Shown: positions 1 through 6,662, numbered from the stretch's first letter. The stretch: DNA of 7,383 nt from Sphingobacteriales bacterium (GCA_023251215.1 JAHEZF010000077.1:1-7383); one strand, 5' to 3'. Translations and numbers: made by a program. The notes: generated by a model not told the origin, from the letters alone.

Positions 1-2
1 AT

Positions 3-722
3 GCCTATACCGGGAAACAGGTAGCGCTAATACCCTTTTCGCCACCGGTATCAGGCCCTGGTAATAAAAACAAGCTTGGCGGAAATGTTTCAGAAAAAAG
101 ATTGAAATACACAACCAGCCTTATCAGTAATGAACAGGATCTTCTCGGTGATTTTGTAATGAGCTTTGAACAACCTTTGAAATTGTTCGATTCTTCAAAA
201 GTTCGCCTCGCAACTGATTCTGCTTTTAACCCGGTAACAACATTCAGGTTTACAAAAGATAGCAGCAACAGAAAGCTGAAACTCGTTTATACATGGAAAG
301 AAAACACAGTTTATCATTTTATCCTTGATAAGAATTTTGCAGAAGATTCAGCAGGGAAAAGGTTGCTAAAGTCAGACACCCTGACTTTTAAAACCAAAAG
401 ACTGGCAGAATACGGTTCACTCAAACTCAAACTTCGTAACCTGAGCCTTTCTAAAAACCCGGTACTGCTTTTCATAATCAATGAAACCGTTTTAAAGTCT
501 TTCCCTTTAACAGGCATTGATTTTTCACAATCGCTTTTCTTCCCCGGCGAATATGAGCTTCGCATTTTAGAGGATGCAAATAAGAATGGCAAATGGGATC
601 CGGGAGAATTCTTTGGCAAGCACAAACAACCTGAAATAGTAAAGCCCATCCAGCGGCGCATCACTGTAAAACCCGGCCAGGAGAATGAGTTTGAGATAGC
701 GGCCCCCTCTAACTCCCCCTAA
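3..722 (+). CDS. Ig-like domain protein, C-terminal part (5' end outside window)
   Basis: The reading frame is open from the first complete codon at position 3, so the gene begins before the window. An apparent TTG start at 102 is only the first start-like codon in an already open frame. About 239 residues are visible. They resemble the C-terminal half of the secreted or lipoprotein-type Ig-like (SbsA/Big_5-like) proteins common in Bacteroidota: beta-rich sequence with the stretch FRFTKDSSNRKLKL, then a terminal module with an acidic loop, EDANKNGKWDPGEF (around 571-612), that looks like a calcium-binding DxNxNGxxD loop. The cellular role of these proteins is not known to me; cell-surface or periplasmic location is inferred from the family, since the signal peptide would lie outside the window. 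The last residues (AAPSNSP) and the TAA stop are encoded by a palindromic repeat, so the native C-terminus was probably near the FEI motif. recR follows on the same strand 154 bp later. Confidence 0.75.
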   Translation, partial: AYTGKQVALIPFSPPVSGPGNKNKLGGNVSEKRLKYTTSLISNEQDLLGDFVMSFEQPLKLFDSSKVRLATDSAFNPVTTFRFTKDSSNRKLKLVYTWKENTVYHFILDKNFAEDSAGKRLLKSDTLTFKTKRLAEYGSLKLKLRNLSLSKNPVLLFIINETVLKSFPLTGIDFSQSLFFPGEYELRILEDANKNGKWDPGEFFGKHKQPEIVKPIQRRITVKPGQENEFEIAAPSNSP

Positions 723-732
723 AGGGGAGATT
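702..732 (+). repeat. GC-rich palindromic repeat, copy 1 (gives stop codon)
   Basis: An outer GCCCCCT arm at 702-708 is followed by a hairpin with arms CTCCCC (713-718) and GGGGAG (724-729). It encodes the last residues of the Ig-like gene and its TAA stop at 720-722. It lies in inverted orientation to copy 2 at 831-863. The hairpin could weakly help termination, but only a short T run (731-733) follows. Confidence 0.75.
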
Positions 733-830
733 TGCATCCGCCCAAACCAAATAGTCGTACAGGTATTTTGTCTTCGTTATAGTTTCAAATAATAGAAAGA
801 ATTTTCGAAAAGCGAGGGCTGTGTTCAGGT

Positions 831-863
831 GGCTTCTCCTTTTGGGGGAAGTCGGAAGAGGGC
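831..863 (-). repeat. GC-rich palindromic repeat, copy 2 (upstream of recR)
   Basis: Read on the minus strand this copy runs GCCCTCTTCC, then ACTTCCCCC, then AAAAGGAGAAGCC, which is the same layout as copy 1 with several substitutions. It is inverted relative to copy 1, and the two enclose about 98 bp with no gene. It lies in the open frame upstream of the recR ATG and would encode a short extra N-terminus if the GTG at 829 were used. Confidence 0.65.
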
Positions 864-873
864 ATTATCTTTG
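841..873 (+). promoter_or_regulatory. Possible Bacteroidota-type promoter of recR
   Basis: TTTG at 841-844, spaced 21 bp from TATCTTTG at 866-873, fits the Bacteroidota -33/-7 pattern (TTTG, about 19-21 bp, TAnnTTTG). A start site placed from this would fall at or next to the ATG at 877, giving a nearly leaderless mRNA. The -33 part lies in repeat copy 2. Chance matches of such short motifs are common, so this is tentative. Confidence 0.3.
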
Positions 874-876
874 GTT

Positions 877-1497
877 ATGCAATTTTCTTCCTCACTTCTT
901 GAAAACGCCGTGAATGAATTTGCCAAACTTCCGGGTATTGGTAAAAAAACTGCATTGCGCATGGTCCTGCATCTGCTGAAGCAGGACACTGATTTTGCTG
1001 AACAATTCAGCAATGTCATTGCCAAAATGCGAAAAGAAATAAAATTTTGTCAGCGTTGTTTCAACGTAGCTGATGCTGATATCTGTTCCATCTGCGCCAA
1101 TTCGATGCGCAAACAGGAAATGATCTGCGTGGTGGAAAATATCCGGGATGTTATTGCCATTGAAAGTACCCAGCAATATAATGGCACCTATCATGTATTG
1201 GGTGGGGTTATCTCCCCACTGGATGGTATTGGCCCGGGCCAGCTCAATATTGAATCATTGGTTCATCGCATTGAAAAAGAAAAAACCGCAGAGCTTATTT
1301 TTGCATTGAATGCCACCATACAGGGAGATACTACCATTTATTATATCCAAAAGAAGCTTCAGTCACAGCAGATCCGCATCACCACCATTGCCCGCGGTAT
1401 TGCCTTCGGCGGCGAACTGGAATATGCTGATGAAATGACCCTGGGCCGAAGCCTTCAGAACCGGCTTCCGGTAGAAAACTATGTATCCAACTGTTGA
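877..1497 (+). CDS. recR: Recombination mediator protein RecR
   Basis: RecR acts with RecF and RecO to load RecA onto SSB-coated single-stranded DNA at gaps during recombinational repair in the cytoplasm. From the ATG at 877 the protein is 206 residues, a normal RecR length. In order it shows the N-terminal helix-hairpin-helix region with LPGIGKKTALR (residues 18-28), a four-cysteine zinc finger (C58, C61, C70, C73), a Toprim domain from about residue 82 with E87 in VVEN and D116 in SPLDGIGP, and the conserved C-terminal segment ending in GELEYADEMTLGRSL. The frame is open further up to a GTG at 829, but the extra 16 residues come from a palindromic repeat, and RecR proteins usually begin close to MxFSSxLLENAVNEF, so I place the start at 877. 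No clear Shine-Dalgarno precedes it, which is usual in Bacteroidota. All expected catalytic and metal-binding residues are present. Confidence 0.95.
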   Translation: MQFSSSLLENAVNEFAKLPGIGKKTALRMVLHLLKQDTDFAEQFSNVIAKMRKEIKFCQRCFNVADADICSICANSMRKQEMICVVENIRDVIAIESTQQYNGTYHVLGGVISPLDGIGPGQLNIESLVHRIEKEKTAELIFALNATIQGDTTIYYIQKKLQSQQIRITTIARGIAFGGELEYADEMTLGRSLQNRLPVENYVSNC

Positions 1498-1529
1498 TTT
1501 GTCCTTTTAATTATTATCTGTTAACTTTG
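1498..1529 (+). promoter_or_regulatory. Bacteroidota-type promoter candidate for metH
   Basis: TTTG at 1498-1501, 20 bp of spacer, then TAACTTTG at 1522-1529 is a full match to the TTTG / TAnnTTTG pattern of the Bacteroidota housekeeping sigma factor. It starts right after the recR stop codon. It would give a leader of roughly 245 nt before the metH start, containing the three hairpins annotated below. Confidence 0.5.
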
Positions 1530-1548
1530 AACCTACAACAGGCGGATT

Positions 1549-1594
1549 TGTTTATTGTTCGGCCTGTCCCGATAACAATCGGGATAAATAAACA
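1549..1594. repeat. TCCCGAT hairpin 1 with outer arms
   Basis: A perfect 7-bp stem, TCCCGAT (1567-1573) with ATCGGGA (1578-1584) and loop AACA, sits inside longer arms TGTTTATT (1549-1556) and AATAAACA (1587-1594). It lies about 50 bp past the recR stop. No T tract follows, so it is not a classic terminator. It belongs to the TCCCGATA...TCGGGA class of intergenic palindromes I associate with Bacteroidota genomes. Confidence 0.6.
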
Positions 1595-1660
1595 GAACTA
1601 ATAAACGTCAAGAAACCTTCTCACAGTTTCCCAACGTTTATACAGTTCAATAAAAATTAT

Positions 1661-1692
1661 TAGTCCGGCGATCCCGATAGCAACCGGGACTA
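1661..1692. repeat. TCCCGAT hairpin 2, larger cruciform
   Basis: The core TCCCGATAGCAACCGGGA (1672-1689) repeats the motif of hairpin 1 with one stem mismatch. Alternative outer arms TAGTCCGG (1661-1668) and CCGGGACTA (1684-1692) pair with one bulged G, so two exclusive foldings are possible. Confidence 0.55.
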
Positions 1693-1713
1693 CTATGGAC
1701 TTCTGTTACGTCG

Positions 1714-1730
1714 TCCCGCCATAAGCGGGA
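1714..1730. repeat. TCCCGC hairpin 3
   Basis: The 6-bp stem TCCCGC (1714-1719) pairs with GCGGGA (1725-1730) around the loop CATAA. It is the third TCCCG...CGGGA palindrome in the metH leader and lies 51 bp before the start codon. Confidence 0.5.
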
Positions 1731-1770
1731 TACTGTAGTAATTCTACCGGGCAATGTTGAAATTTAAAAA

Positions 1771-1777
1771 AAGGAGG
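1771..1777 (+). promoter_or_regulatory. Strong Shine-Dalgarno before metH N-module
   Basis: AAGGAGG, following an A-rich run, ends four bases before the ATG at 1782. Bacteroidota genes usually lack such a strong site, and none is visible before the other starts in this window. It supports 1782 as the start. Confidence 0.7.
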
Positions 1778-1781
1778 CAAC

Positions 1782-2840
1782 ATGAAATCTATTCGTGATT
1801 TACTGAATGAAAGGATCCTTATCATTGATGGCGCCATGGGTACCATGATCCAGAACCATAAGCTGGCAGAAAAAGATTATCGTGGTGACCGATTCAAAGA
1901 CTGGCCTTCTGACCTTAAAGGCAATAATGATTTGCTTTGTTTGACCCAGCCGCAGATCATCAAAGAGATTCACAAACAATATCTCGAAGCCGGCGCTGAT
2001 ATTATTGAAACAAATACATTCAATGCACAAAAAGTTTCCCTGGCAGATTACCATATGGAAGAACTGGCTTATGAAATAAATCTGGCCGCTGCAAAAATTG
2101 CAAGAGAAGCAGTGAAAGAATTTTATGAAGCTCGAAAAGTCTCCCACACCGGGGGAGATTTAGAGGAAGCCTGGGTAGCAGGAGCCATCGGCCCCATGAA
2201 TAAAACATTGAGCCTGTCACCGGATGTAAACAATCCCGGTTACCGGGCATTGACATTTGATGATGCTGTGACTGCCTATTATGAGCAGGTTAAAGGGTTG
2301 GTGGAAGGCGGTGTAGATATTCTTTTAATTGAAACCATCTTTGATACTTTGAACGCAAAGGCAGCCATCTTTGCAATCAAAAAATATTTCAGAGAAGCCC
2401 CCCCACCCCCCGAAGGGGGGATGAAAGAAATCCCTATTATGATTTCTGGTACTATAACAGATGCATCAGGAAGAACTTTGAGCGGACAAACACTCGAAGC
2501 GTTTTATACTTCAGTCATGCATGCCAAGCCTGTAAGTATTGGACTAAATTGTGCTTTGGGAGCAAAAGAAATGCGTCCTCACATTGAAGAGTTATCACAA
2601 ATTGCTTCCTGTTATGTATCAGCCTATCCCAATGCAGGCTTACCCAATGCAATGGGAGAATATGATGAGCAACCTGAAGACACAGCACATCATATTGAAG
2701 AATGGGCGAAGGAAGGATTTGTGAATATTGTAGGCGGATGTTGCGGCACAACACCAGAACATATTCGCCATATTGCGGAGCATGTAAAAAACATCAAACC
2801 CCGCCCGCTGCCAACCATTGAAAATACATTAGTCGCATAG
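1782..2840 (+). CDS. metH: Methionine synthase, homocysteine-binding module (split MetH N-part)
   Basis: This 352-residue protein is the zinc-dependent homocysteine S-methyltransferase barrel that forms the N-terminal module of cobalamin-dependent methionine synthase. It binds and activates homocysteine, which takes the methyl group from methylcobalamin held by the partner module. The N-terminal DGAMGTMIQ loop is present, and the three zinc ligands are intact: C257 in GLNCALG and C320-C321 in [10 protein letters not shown], with the same 63-residue spacing as in E. coli MetH. ATG at 1782 is supported by a strong Shine-Dalgarno. Two palindromic repeats lie in frame: residues about 119-130 ([11 protein letters not shown]) just before VAGAIGP, and 205-214 ([10 protein letters not shown]) just before IPIMISG; both are variable loops outside the ligand segments. 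The gene ends in TAG directly followed by the ATG of the second module in the same frame. Separate Hcy and folate/B12 genes are, to my knowledge, common in Bacteroidota, so this is probably natural. Confidence 0.93.
   Translation: MKSIRDLLNERILIIDGAMGTMIQNHKLAEKDYRGDRFKDWPSDLKGNNDLLCLTQPQIIKEIHKQYLEAGADIIETNTFNAQKVSLADYHMEELAYEINLAAAKIAREAVKEFYEARKVSHTGGDLEEAWVAGAIGPMNKTLSLSPDVNNPGYRALTFDDAVTAYYEQVKGLVEGGVDILLIETIFDTLNAKAAIFAIKKYFREAPPPPEGGMKEIPIMISGTITDASGRTLSGQTLEAFYTSVMHAKPVSIGLNCALGAKEMRPHIEELSQIASCYVSAYPNAGLPNAMGEYDEQPEDTAHHIEEWAKEGFVNIVGGCCGTTPEHIRHIAEHVKNIKPRPLPTIENTLVA
2137..2172 (-). repeat. GC-rich palindromic repeat, copy 3 (in frame in metH N-module)
   Basis: Read on the minus strand the copy has AGGCTTCCTCTAAAT, then CTCCCCC, then GGGAGACTT, matching the family layout of outer arm, spacer and hairpin. 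The stem is CTCCC (2141-2145) with GGGAG (2153-2157). It is translated without a stop and lies just before the conserved VAGAIGP motif, where related MetH proteins have a shorter loop. Confidence 0.65.
2394..2422 (+). repeat. GC-rich palindromic repeat, copy 4 (in frame in metH N-module)
   Basis: GAAGCCCC leads into a perfect stem CCCCCC (2406-2411), loop GAA, GGGGGG (2415-2420). It encodes the proline-rich APPPPEGGM insertion ahead of IPIMISG. Its orientation is opposite to copy 3. Confidence 0.75.
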
Positions 2841-5800
2841 ATGACCGAACCAACACATATAAGACCTTACTTACGATTATCCGGGTTAGAACCTTTAGTG
2901 GTCCGGCCCGATACAAATTTTGTAAACATTGGTGAACGAACCAATGTAACGGGCTCCAAAAAATTTGCCCGTCTCATCAAAGACAACAAATATGAAGAAG
3001 CATTAAGTGTAGCGAGACAACAGGTGGAAAGTGGCGCACAGGTGCTGGATGTAAATATGGATGATGCTTTGTTAGATGGTATTCAGGCAATGACCACTTT
3101 TCTCAATCTGCTGCAAGGCGAACCGGACATTGCAAAAATTCCGGTAATGATCGATAGCTCAAAGTTTGAGATCATTGAAGCAGGATTAAAATGTGTGCAG
3201 GGCAAGAGCATAGTGAATTCCATCTCCATGAAAGAAGGTGAAGAAAAATTTATTCATCAGGCGGAGATATGCAGAATGTACGGCGCTTCAGTTGTTGTAA
3301 TGGCTTTTGATGAAAAAGGACAGGCTGATACATTGCAAAAAAAAGTCAATATCTGCGAAAGAGCTTACAAGATATTAACCGGACAGGTTGGATACGATCC
3401 ACAGGACATTATTTTCGATCTTAATATATTTGCCGTTGCTACAGGTTTAGAAGAACATAATAATTATGCGGTTGATTTTATTGAAGCCACCCGTGTCATT
3501 AAACAAAAGATGCCATTGGTAAAAGTCAGCGGCGGCGTCAGCAATCTTTCTTTTTCTTTTCGCGGCAATGATCATGTTCGTGAAGCCATGCATGCTGTAT
3601 TTCTTTATCATGCCATTAAAGCCGGAATGGATATGGGTATTGTCAATGCGGGCCAGTTAGTAGTGTATGATGAGATTGAGCCGGAGTTAAGACAACTATG
3701 TGAAGATGTTATTATCAATCACAACAATGATAACAATGAGGCGACGGAAAAACTGATACTGTTCGCTGAAAAAGTAAAAGCAAAAGGAAAAGTAGAAGTA
3801 AAAGATGAGGCGTGGAGAAATTCTTCTGTCGAGCAACGACTCAAACATTCACTGATAAATGGAATCACCGATTATATTGACCTGGATACAGAAGAAGCAA
3901 GACAGAAATATCCAAAGCCTCTTGATGTAATTGAAGGTCCGCTAATGGATGGAATGAATGTGGTAGGTGATTTATTCGGCAGCGGGAAAATGTTTTTACC
4001 GCAAGTAGTTAAGAGTGCAAGAGTGATGAAAAAATCGGTGGCCATTCTTACTCCTTACATTGAAGCTGAAAAAGAAGTACGCCGTTTAGCACATGCTGCT
4101 GCAGGAACAAAAAATGAAGAAGTAGCAGGAGCTGGTCGTGTTTTATTAGCTACAGTAAAAGGTGACGTACATGATATTGGAAAAAATATCGTCGGCGTTG
4201 TGCTGGGCTGCAACGGTTACGATATCATTGATCTTGGCGTAATGGTTCATGCAGATAAAATTCTCGATACTGCTGAAAAAGAAAAAGCCGACATCATTGG
4301 ATTAAGTGGACTGATCACTCCTTCACTTGACGAGATGGTACATGTAGCTCATGAAATGAAACGCAGGGAAATGAAACAACCGTTGCTCATTGGCGGCGCT
4401 ACTACTTCCCGCATGCACACGGCAGTGAAGATCGCTCCGCAATATGATAATGCTGTGCTGCATATTTTAGACGCATCCCGGAGTGTGGCAGCCGTAAGTG
4501 CACTGCTGAATAAAGAACAAAAAAAATTGATCCTGGAAGAAACAAAAAAAGAATACAACCAACTCCGCGACCAGTTCTTAAATAAAAAAAGTAAATCGCT
4601 TATTCCCTATGCAGAAGCAGTCATTACTAAAGAATATTTTGACTGGAAAAAATATAAGCCGGTAAAACCTGCCGTGGATGGCGTGAAGACACTGAAGGAT
4701 TTTGACCTGGGTACAATTGCAAAATATATTGACTGGGGACCTTTCTTTATTGCCTGGGAAATGCCGGGGCATTTTCCCGAAGTATTATCAGATAAAATAT
4801 TTGGAACGGAAGCCACCCGTTTGTATAATGATGCTCAAAATCTTTTACAAACAATTGTAAAAGAAAAATGGTTTACCGCTAATGGAGTCATTGGTTTCTG
4901 GCCTGCTGCCAGCAACAATGCTGATACGGTTACTCTTCAAACAAATAACGGCAAAGTGAAACTGGAATCATTGCGCCAGCAGTTAAAAAAAGCTGTGGGA
5001 CAACCTAATTTTTCATTGGCTGATTTTATAAAACCAAGCCCATCCCCAGAGACCAGTTGGATAACAGAATATTCTGCTAAAGCCCCTTCCCGGGGGGAAG
5101 GGGAAGATAAACCCGGTTATCAGTGGGCAGATCCAATTATTTATCCGCTATTAAAAGAATATGCTTTTAAACACAGAGCAAATCCAACACAAGCTGAAGA
5201 AGTTCTTTGGCAGTTAGTAAAAACCAAAAAAATTGAGGGACATAAATTCAGGAGACAACACATTATTGGAAACTATATTGCCGATCTGGTTTGCCTTGAT
5301 AAAAGATTAATTATAGAGATTGATGGCTTGATTCATCAACTGCCGGAAAACAATGAATCAGATGAAGTCAGAACAAAATGGTTAAATGAGCAGGGATTTA
5401 AAGTAATTCGTTTTACAAATGAAGAAGTGATCAACAGAACTGATGATATTTTAGAAATAATCTCTTCAAGTTTAAAGAATCAACCAAGTATAAAGGAAAA
5501 CTCCGATCTAAGTTCCCCCTCCGGGGGACAGGGGGCTTGGTCTGACTTTTTAGGAGCCTTTGCCGTTACCATTCATGGCGCTAAAAAACATGTTGAAAAA
5601 TTTGCTGCGGATAATGATGAATACAATAAGATCATGGTGCAGATATTAGCTGACAGATTAGTAGAAGCTTTTGCCGAATGTCTGCATCAAAAAGTGAGAA
5701 AAGAATATTGGGGTTATGAAAAAAATGAAGCGTTGACAAATGAGCAACTGATAAAGGAAGAATATAAAGGTATCCGGCCGGCACCGGGTTATCCTGCTTG

Positions 5801-6047
5801 TCCTGATCACACAGAAAAAATAAAGTTGTTTGAACTGCTGAATGTCACAGAGAATATCGGCATTGAACTTACAGAAACCCTGGCGATGAATCCTCCTGCT
5901 TCGGTTTGCGGCTGGTATATTGCTCATCCGCAAAGCCATTATTTTGGTTTGGGAAAGATAGGAAGAGACCAATTGAAAGATTATGCAAAAAGAAAAGGAA
6001 TGAGTTTGGAAGAAGCGGAGAAATGGTTGCGACCAGTGTTGGAATAA
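2841..6047 (+). CDS. metH: Methionine synthase, folate/cobalamin/activation module with inserted DUF559 nuclease domain
   Basis: This 1068-residue protein is the rest of cobalamin-dependent methionine synthase: it moves a methyl group from methyltetrahydrofolate to cobalamin and on to homocysteine bound by the upstream protein, and is reactivated with S-adenosylmethionine. Domains in order: pterin-binding barrel at about 25-285 ([30 protein letters not shown]), cobalamin cap at about 325-415 ([16 protein letters not shown]), B12-binding domain at about 420-560 with DxHxxG at 442-447 (cobalt ligand H444) and GLSGLITPS around 487-495, and activation domain from about 590 with IDWGPFF (D631) and [10 protein letters not shown] (979-988). 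The activation domain is broken by about 170 residues (732-901) holding a DUF559 nuclease domain bordered by palindromic repeats; about 900 residues remain without it, a normal length for this module. The frame stays open throughout. The ATG follows the upstream TAG with no gap and no Shine-Dalgarno, so translation is probably coupled. It ends 3 bp from the convergent HAD gene. Confidence 0.93.
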   Translation: MTEPTHIRPYLRLSGLEPLVVRPDTNFVNIGERTNVTGSKKFARLIKDNKYEEALSVARQQVESGAQVLDVNMDDALLDGIQAMTTFLNLLQGEPDIAKIPVMIDSSKFEIIEAGLKCVQGKSIVNSISMKEGEEKFIHQAEICRMYGASVVVMAFDEKGQADTLQKKVNICERAYKILTGQVGYDPQDIIFDLNIFAVATGLEEHNNYAVDFIEATRVIKQKMPLVKVSGGVSNLSFSFRGNDHVREAMHAVFLYHAIKAGMDMGIVNAGQLVVYDEIEPELRQLCEDVIINHNNDNNEATEKLILFAEKVKAKGKVEVKDEAWRNSSVEQRLKHSLINGITDYIDLDTEEARQKYPKPLDVIEGPLMDGMNVVGDLFGSGKMFLPQVVKSARVMKKSVAILTPYIEAEKEVRRLAHAAAGTKNEEVAGAGRVLLATVKGDVHDIGKNIVGVVLGCNGYDIIDLGVMVHADKILDTAEKEKADIIGLSGLITPSLDEMVHVAHEMKRREMKQPLLIGGATTSRMHTAVKIAPQYDNAVLHILDASRSVAAVSALLNKEQKKLILEETKKEYNQLRDQFLNKKSKSLIPYAEAVITKEYFDWKKYKPVKPAVDGVKTLKDFDLGTIAKYIDWGPFFIAWEMPGHFPEVLSDKIFGTEATRLYNDAQNLLQTIVKEKWFTANGVIGFWPAASNNADTVTLQTNNGKVKLESLRQQLKKAVGQPNFSLADFIKPSPSPETSWITEYSAKAPSRGEGEDKPGYQWADPIIYPLLKEYAFKHRANPTQAEEVLWQLVKTKKIEGHKFRRQHIIGNYIADLVCLDKRLIIEIDGLIHQLPENNESDEVRTKWLNEQGFKVIRFTNEEVINRTDDILEIISSSLKNQPSIKENSDLSSPSGGQGAWSDFLGAFAVTIHGAKKHVEKFAADNDEYNKIMVQILADRLVEAFAECLHQKVRKEYWGYEKNEALTNEQLIKEEYKGIRPAPGYPACPDHTEKIKLFELLNVTENIGIELTETLAMNPPASVCGWYIAHPQSHYFGLGKIGRDQLKDYAKRKGMSLEEAEKWLRPVLE
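5080..5106 (+). repeat. GC-rich palindromic repeat, copy 5 (left of DUF559)
   Basis: AAGCCCC opens the copy, and its stem is CCCCTTCCC (5083-5091) with GGGAAGGGG (5095-5103) around a GGG loop. It encodes APSRGEGE in the MetH frame. The segment just before it (5033-5055) looks like a decayed further half-copy. Confidence 0.75.
5118..5463 (+). other. DUF559 (Vsr-like PD-(D/E)xK) nuclease domain embedded in MetH
   Basis: Residues about 760-874 of the MetH module match the DUF559/endonuclease-like family related to the very-short-patch repair nuclease fold. Visible hallmarks are [10 protein letters not shown] at the N-terminus, [16 protein letters not shown], the candidate metal-binding residues D815 (ADLVC) and E826/D828 (IEIDG), H832 in GLIHQ, a following arginine in VRTKWL, and [12 protein letters not shown] near the end. 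The domain looks complete and undamaged, so selection may be keeping it. Family members are usually free-standing proteins of about 110-130 residues in Bacteroidota. DNA cleavage is inferred from the fold family only. The segment has no start codon of its own. Confidence 0.85.
5510..5541 (-). repeat. GC-rich palindromic repeat, copy 6 (right of DUF559)
   Basis: Stem TCCCCC (5514-5519) with GGGGGA (5523-5528) is followed by the outer arm CAGGGGGCTTGGT. On the minus strand it reads ACCAAGCCCCCTGTCCCCC, the family layout. It is inverted relative to copy 5 and encodes [11 protein letters not shown] in MetH. Confidence 0.8.
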
Positions 6048-6050
6048 ATA

Positions 6051-6662
6051 CTATAACAGCTCTCTGTAAAATAATTCATCATACAATTGCTGAGAAGAAA
6101 GAAAATGTATTCCTTTTATCCCTAACATTTCTCCCCCTTTTATATTCCGCAAACTATCATCAATCAAAATGGCTTCTGAAGGTTTTACATTATAACGATC
6201 CAGCAAACGCTGATAAATTTCAGGAAAGGGTTTTCTTGTTTTTTCTTCACCACTCACTACCCTGCCATCAAACCAATGCAAAAAATCATAACGATTCAAG
6301 ACTATTGGAAATAATTCGGAACTCCAGTTAGTCAGGGCATATAATTTCAGATCGGTTTTTTCTTTCAGCTTTCTGAAAATATCAACGCTTTCCTGTATCG
6401 GCCCGCCCAGCATTTCTTCCCAACGTCCATAATAAGCTCTTATTTCTGTTTCCCATTCCGGATATTTGAACACAAGTTCTTCGGTGGCTTTGCTAATGGA
6501 ATATCCTTCATCCTGTCTTTCATTCCAGTCATGGGTGCAAATATTTTTCAGAAACCATTCCACTTTTTCTTCATTATCAAAAATGGTCCGGTACACATAG
6601 CGGGGATTCCAGTCTATCAACACCCCTCCCAGGTCAAAGATGATTGTATTAATATCTGCCAT
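6051..6662 (-). CDS. HAD-family phosphatase
   Basis: A 203-residue haloacid-dehalogenase-superfamily hydrolase, closest by eye to the YihX-like alpha-D-glucose-1-phosphate phosphatase group. Motif I is IIFDLGGVLID with nucleophile D10; the usual second aspartate is replaced by G12, as in YihX (DLGNV). Motif II is T111 in ALTNWS, motif III is K144 in KTRKPFPEIY, and motif IV is D168-D169 in LIDDSLRNI. The helical cap lies at about residues 17-85. Length is normal for the family and no signal peptide is seen, so it is cytoplasmic. Its ATG overlaps the stop of the SemiSWEET gene by one base (TAATG), indicating translational coupling. With a sugar transporter and an alpha-glucosidase upstream, a sugar phosphate is a reasonable substrate guess, but substrates of HAD enzymes cannot be read from motifs. 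Its 3' end lies 3 bp from the convergent metH stop. Confidence 0.9.
   Translation of the reverse strand: MADINTIIFDLGGVLIDWNPRYVYRTIFDNEEKVEWFLKNICTHDWNERQDEGYSISKATEELVFKYPEWETEIRAYYGRWEEMLGGPIQESVDIFRKLKEKTDLKLYALTNWSSELFPIVLNRYDFLHWFDGRVVSGEEKTRKPFPEIYQRLLDRYNVKPSEAILIDDSLRNIKGGEMLGIKGIHFLSSQQLYDELFYRELL

Larger units (their letters stand above)
5033..5541 (+). mobile_element. Candidate mobile cassette: DUF559 nuclease domain between inverted palindromic repeats, inside metH
   Basis: The segment interrupts the MetH activation domain between SLADFI and DFLGAFAV, which in other MetH proteins are separated by only about eight residues. It begins with ACCAAGCCC (5033-5041) and ends with the exact inverse GGGCTTGGT (5533-5541). 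Inside these are a plus-oriented palindromic repeat (5080-5106) and a minus-oriented one (5510-5541). Between them lies a complete DUF559 domain. The translated segment has no methionine codon in frame, so it can only be made as part of MetH. The flanks CTGATTTTA (5020-5028) and CTGACTTTTTA (5542-5552) are similar and could be a decayed target duplication, although both also encode native MetH residues. Exact ends are therefore uncertain. Mobility is inferred; no transposase or integrase is visible. Confidence 0.6.

Noticed and set aside
102..104. TTG at 102 as the start of the first gene
   Set aside because: The same frame is open to the left edge of the window and the protein is clearly a C-terminal fragment, so the start lies outside.
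5..268. Minus-strand ORF of 87 codons at the left edge
   Set aside because: It lies antisense to the continuous Ig-like gene frame that runs from position 3 and has no recognisable features.
1549..1730. CRISPR array in the metH leader
   Set aside because: The three palindromes are unequal in sequence and spacing, with no constant direct repeat and no cas genes.
1530..1781. SAM or cobalamin riboswitch in the metH leader
   Set aside because: Expected because of the pathway, but I could not find the SAM-I core or the B12-box consensus; the structure present is three simple TCCCG hairpins.
2838..2843. metH as a pseudogene broken by an amber mutation
   Set aside because: Both parts keep all the motifs I checked, the stop lies in an inter-module linker followed at once by ATG, and two-gene MetH is familiar in Bacteroidota. 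Amber recoding as pyrrolysine has no support here.
5033..5541. Intein with a homing endonuclease in MetH
   Set aside because: No splicing signals are visible: no Cys/Ser/Thr at a plausible N-junction with the intein blocks, no terminal HN followed by Cys/Ser/Thr, and the segment is too short for an intein plus endonuclease. The nuclease is DUF559, not LAGLIDADG.
6048..6050. Bidirectional terminator between metH and the HAD gene
   Set aside because: Only 3 bp separate the stops, and no hairpin with a T tract is visible around the junction.
5906..6331. Plus-strand ORF of 141 codons across the metH/HAD junction
   Set aside because: It overlaps the conserved MetH C-terminus in another frame and lies antisense to the HAD gene; its translation resembles no family I know.
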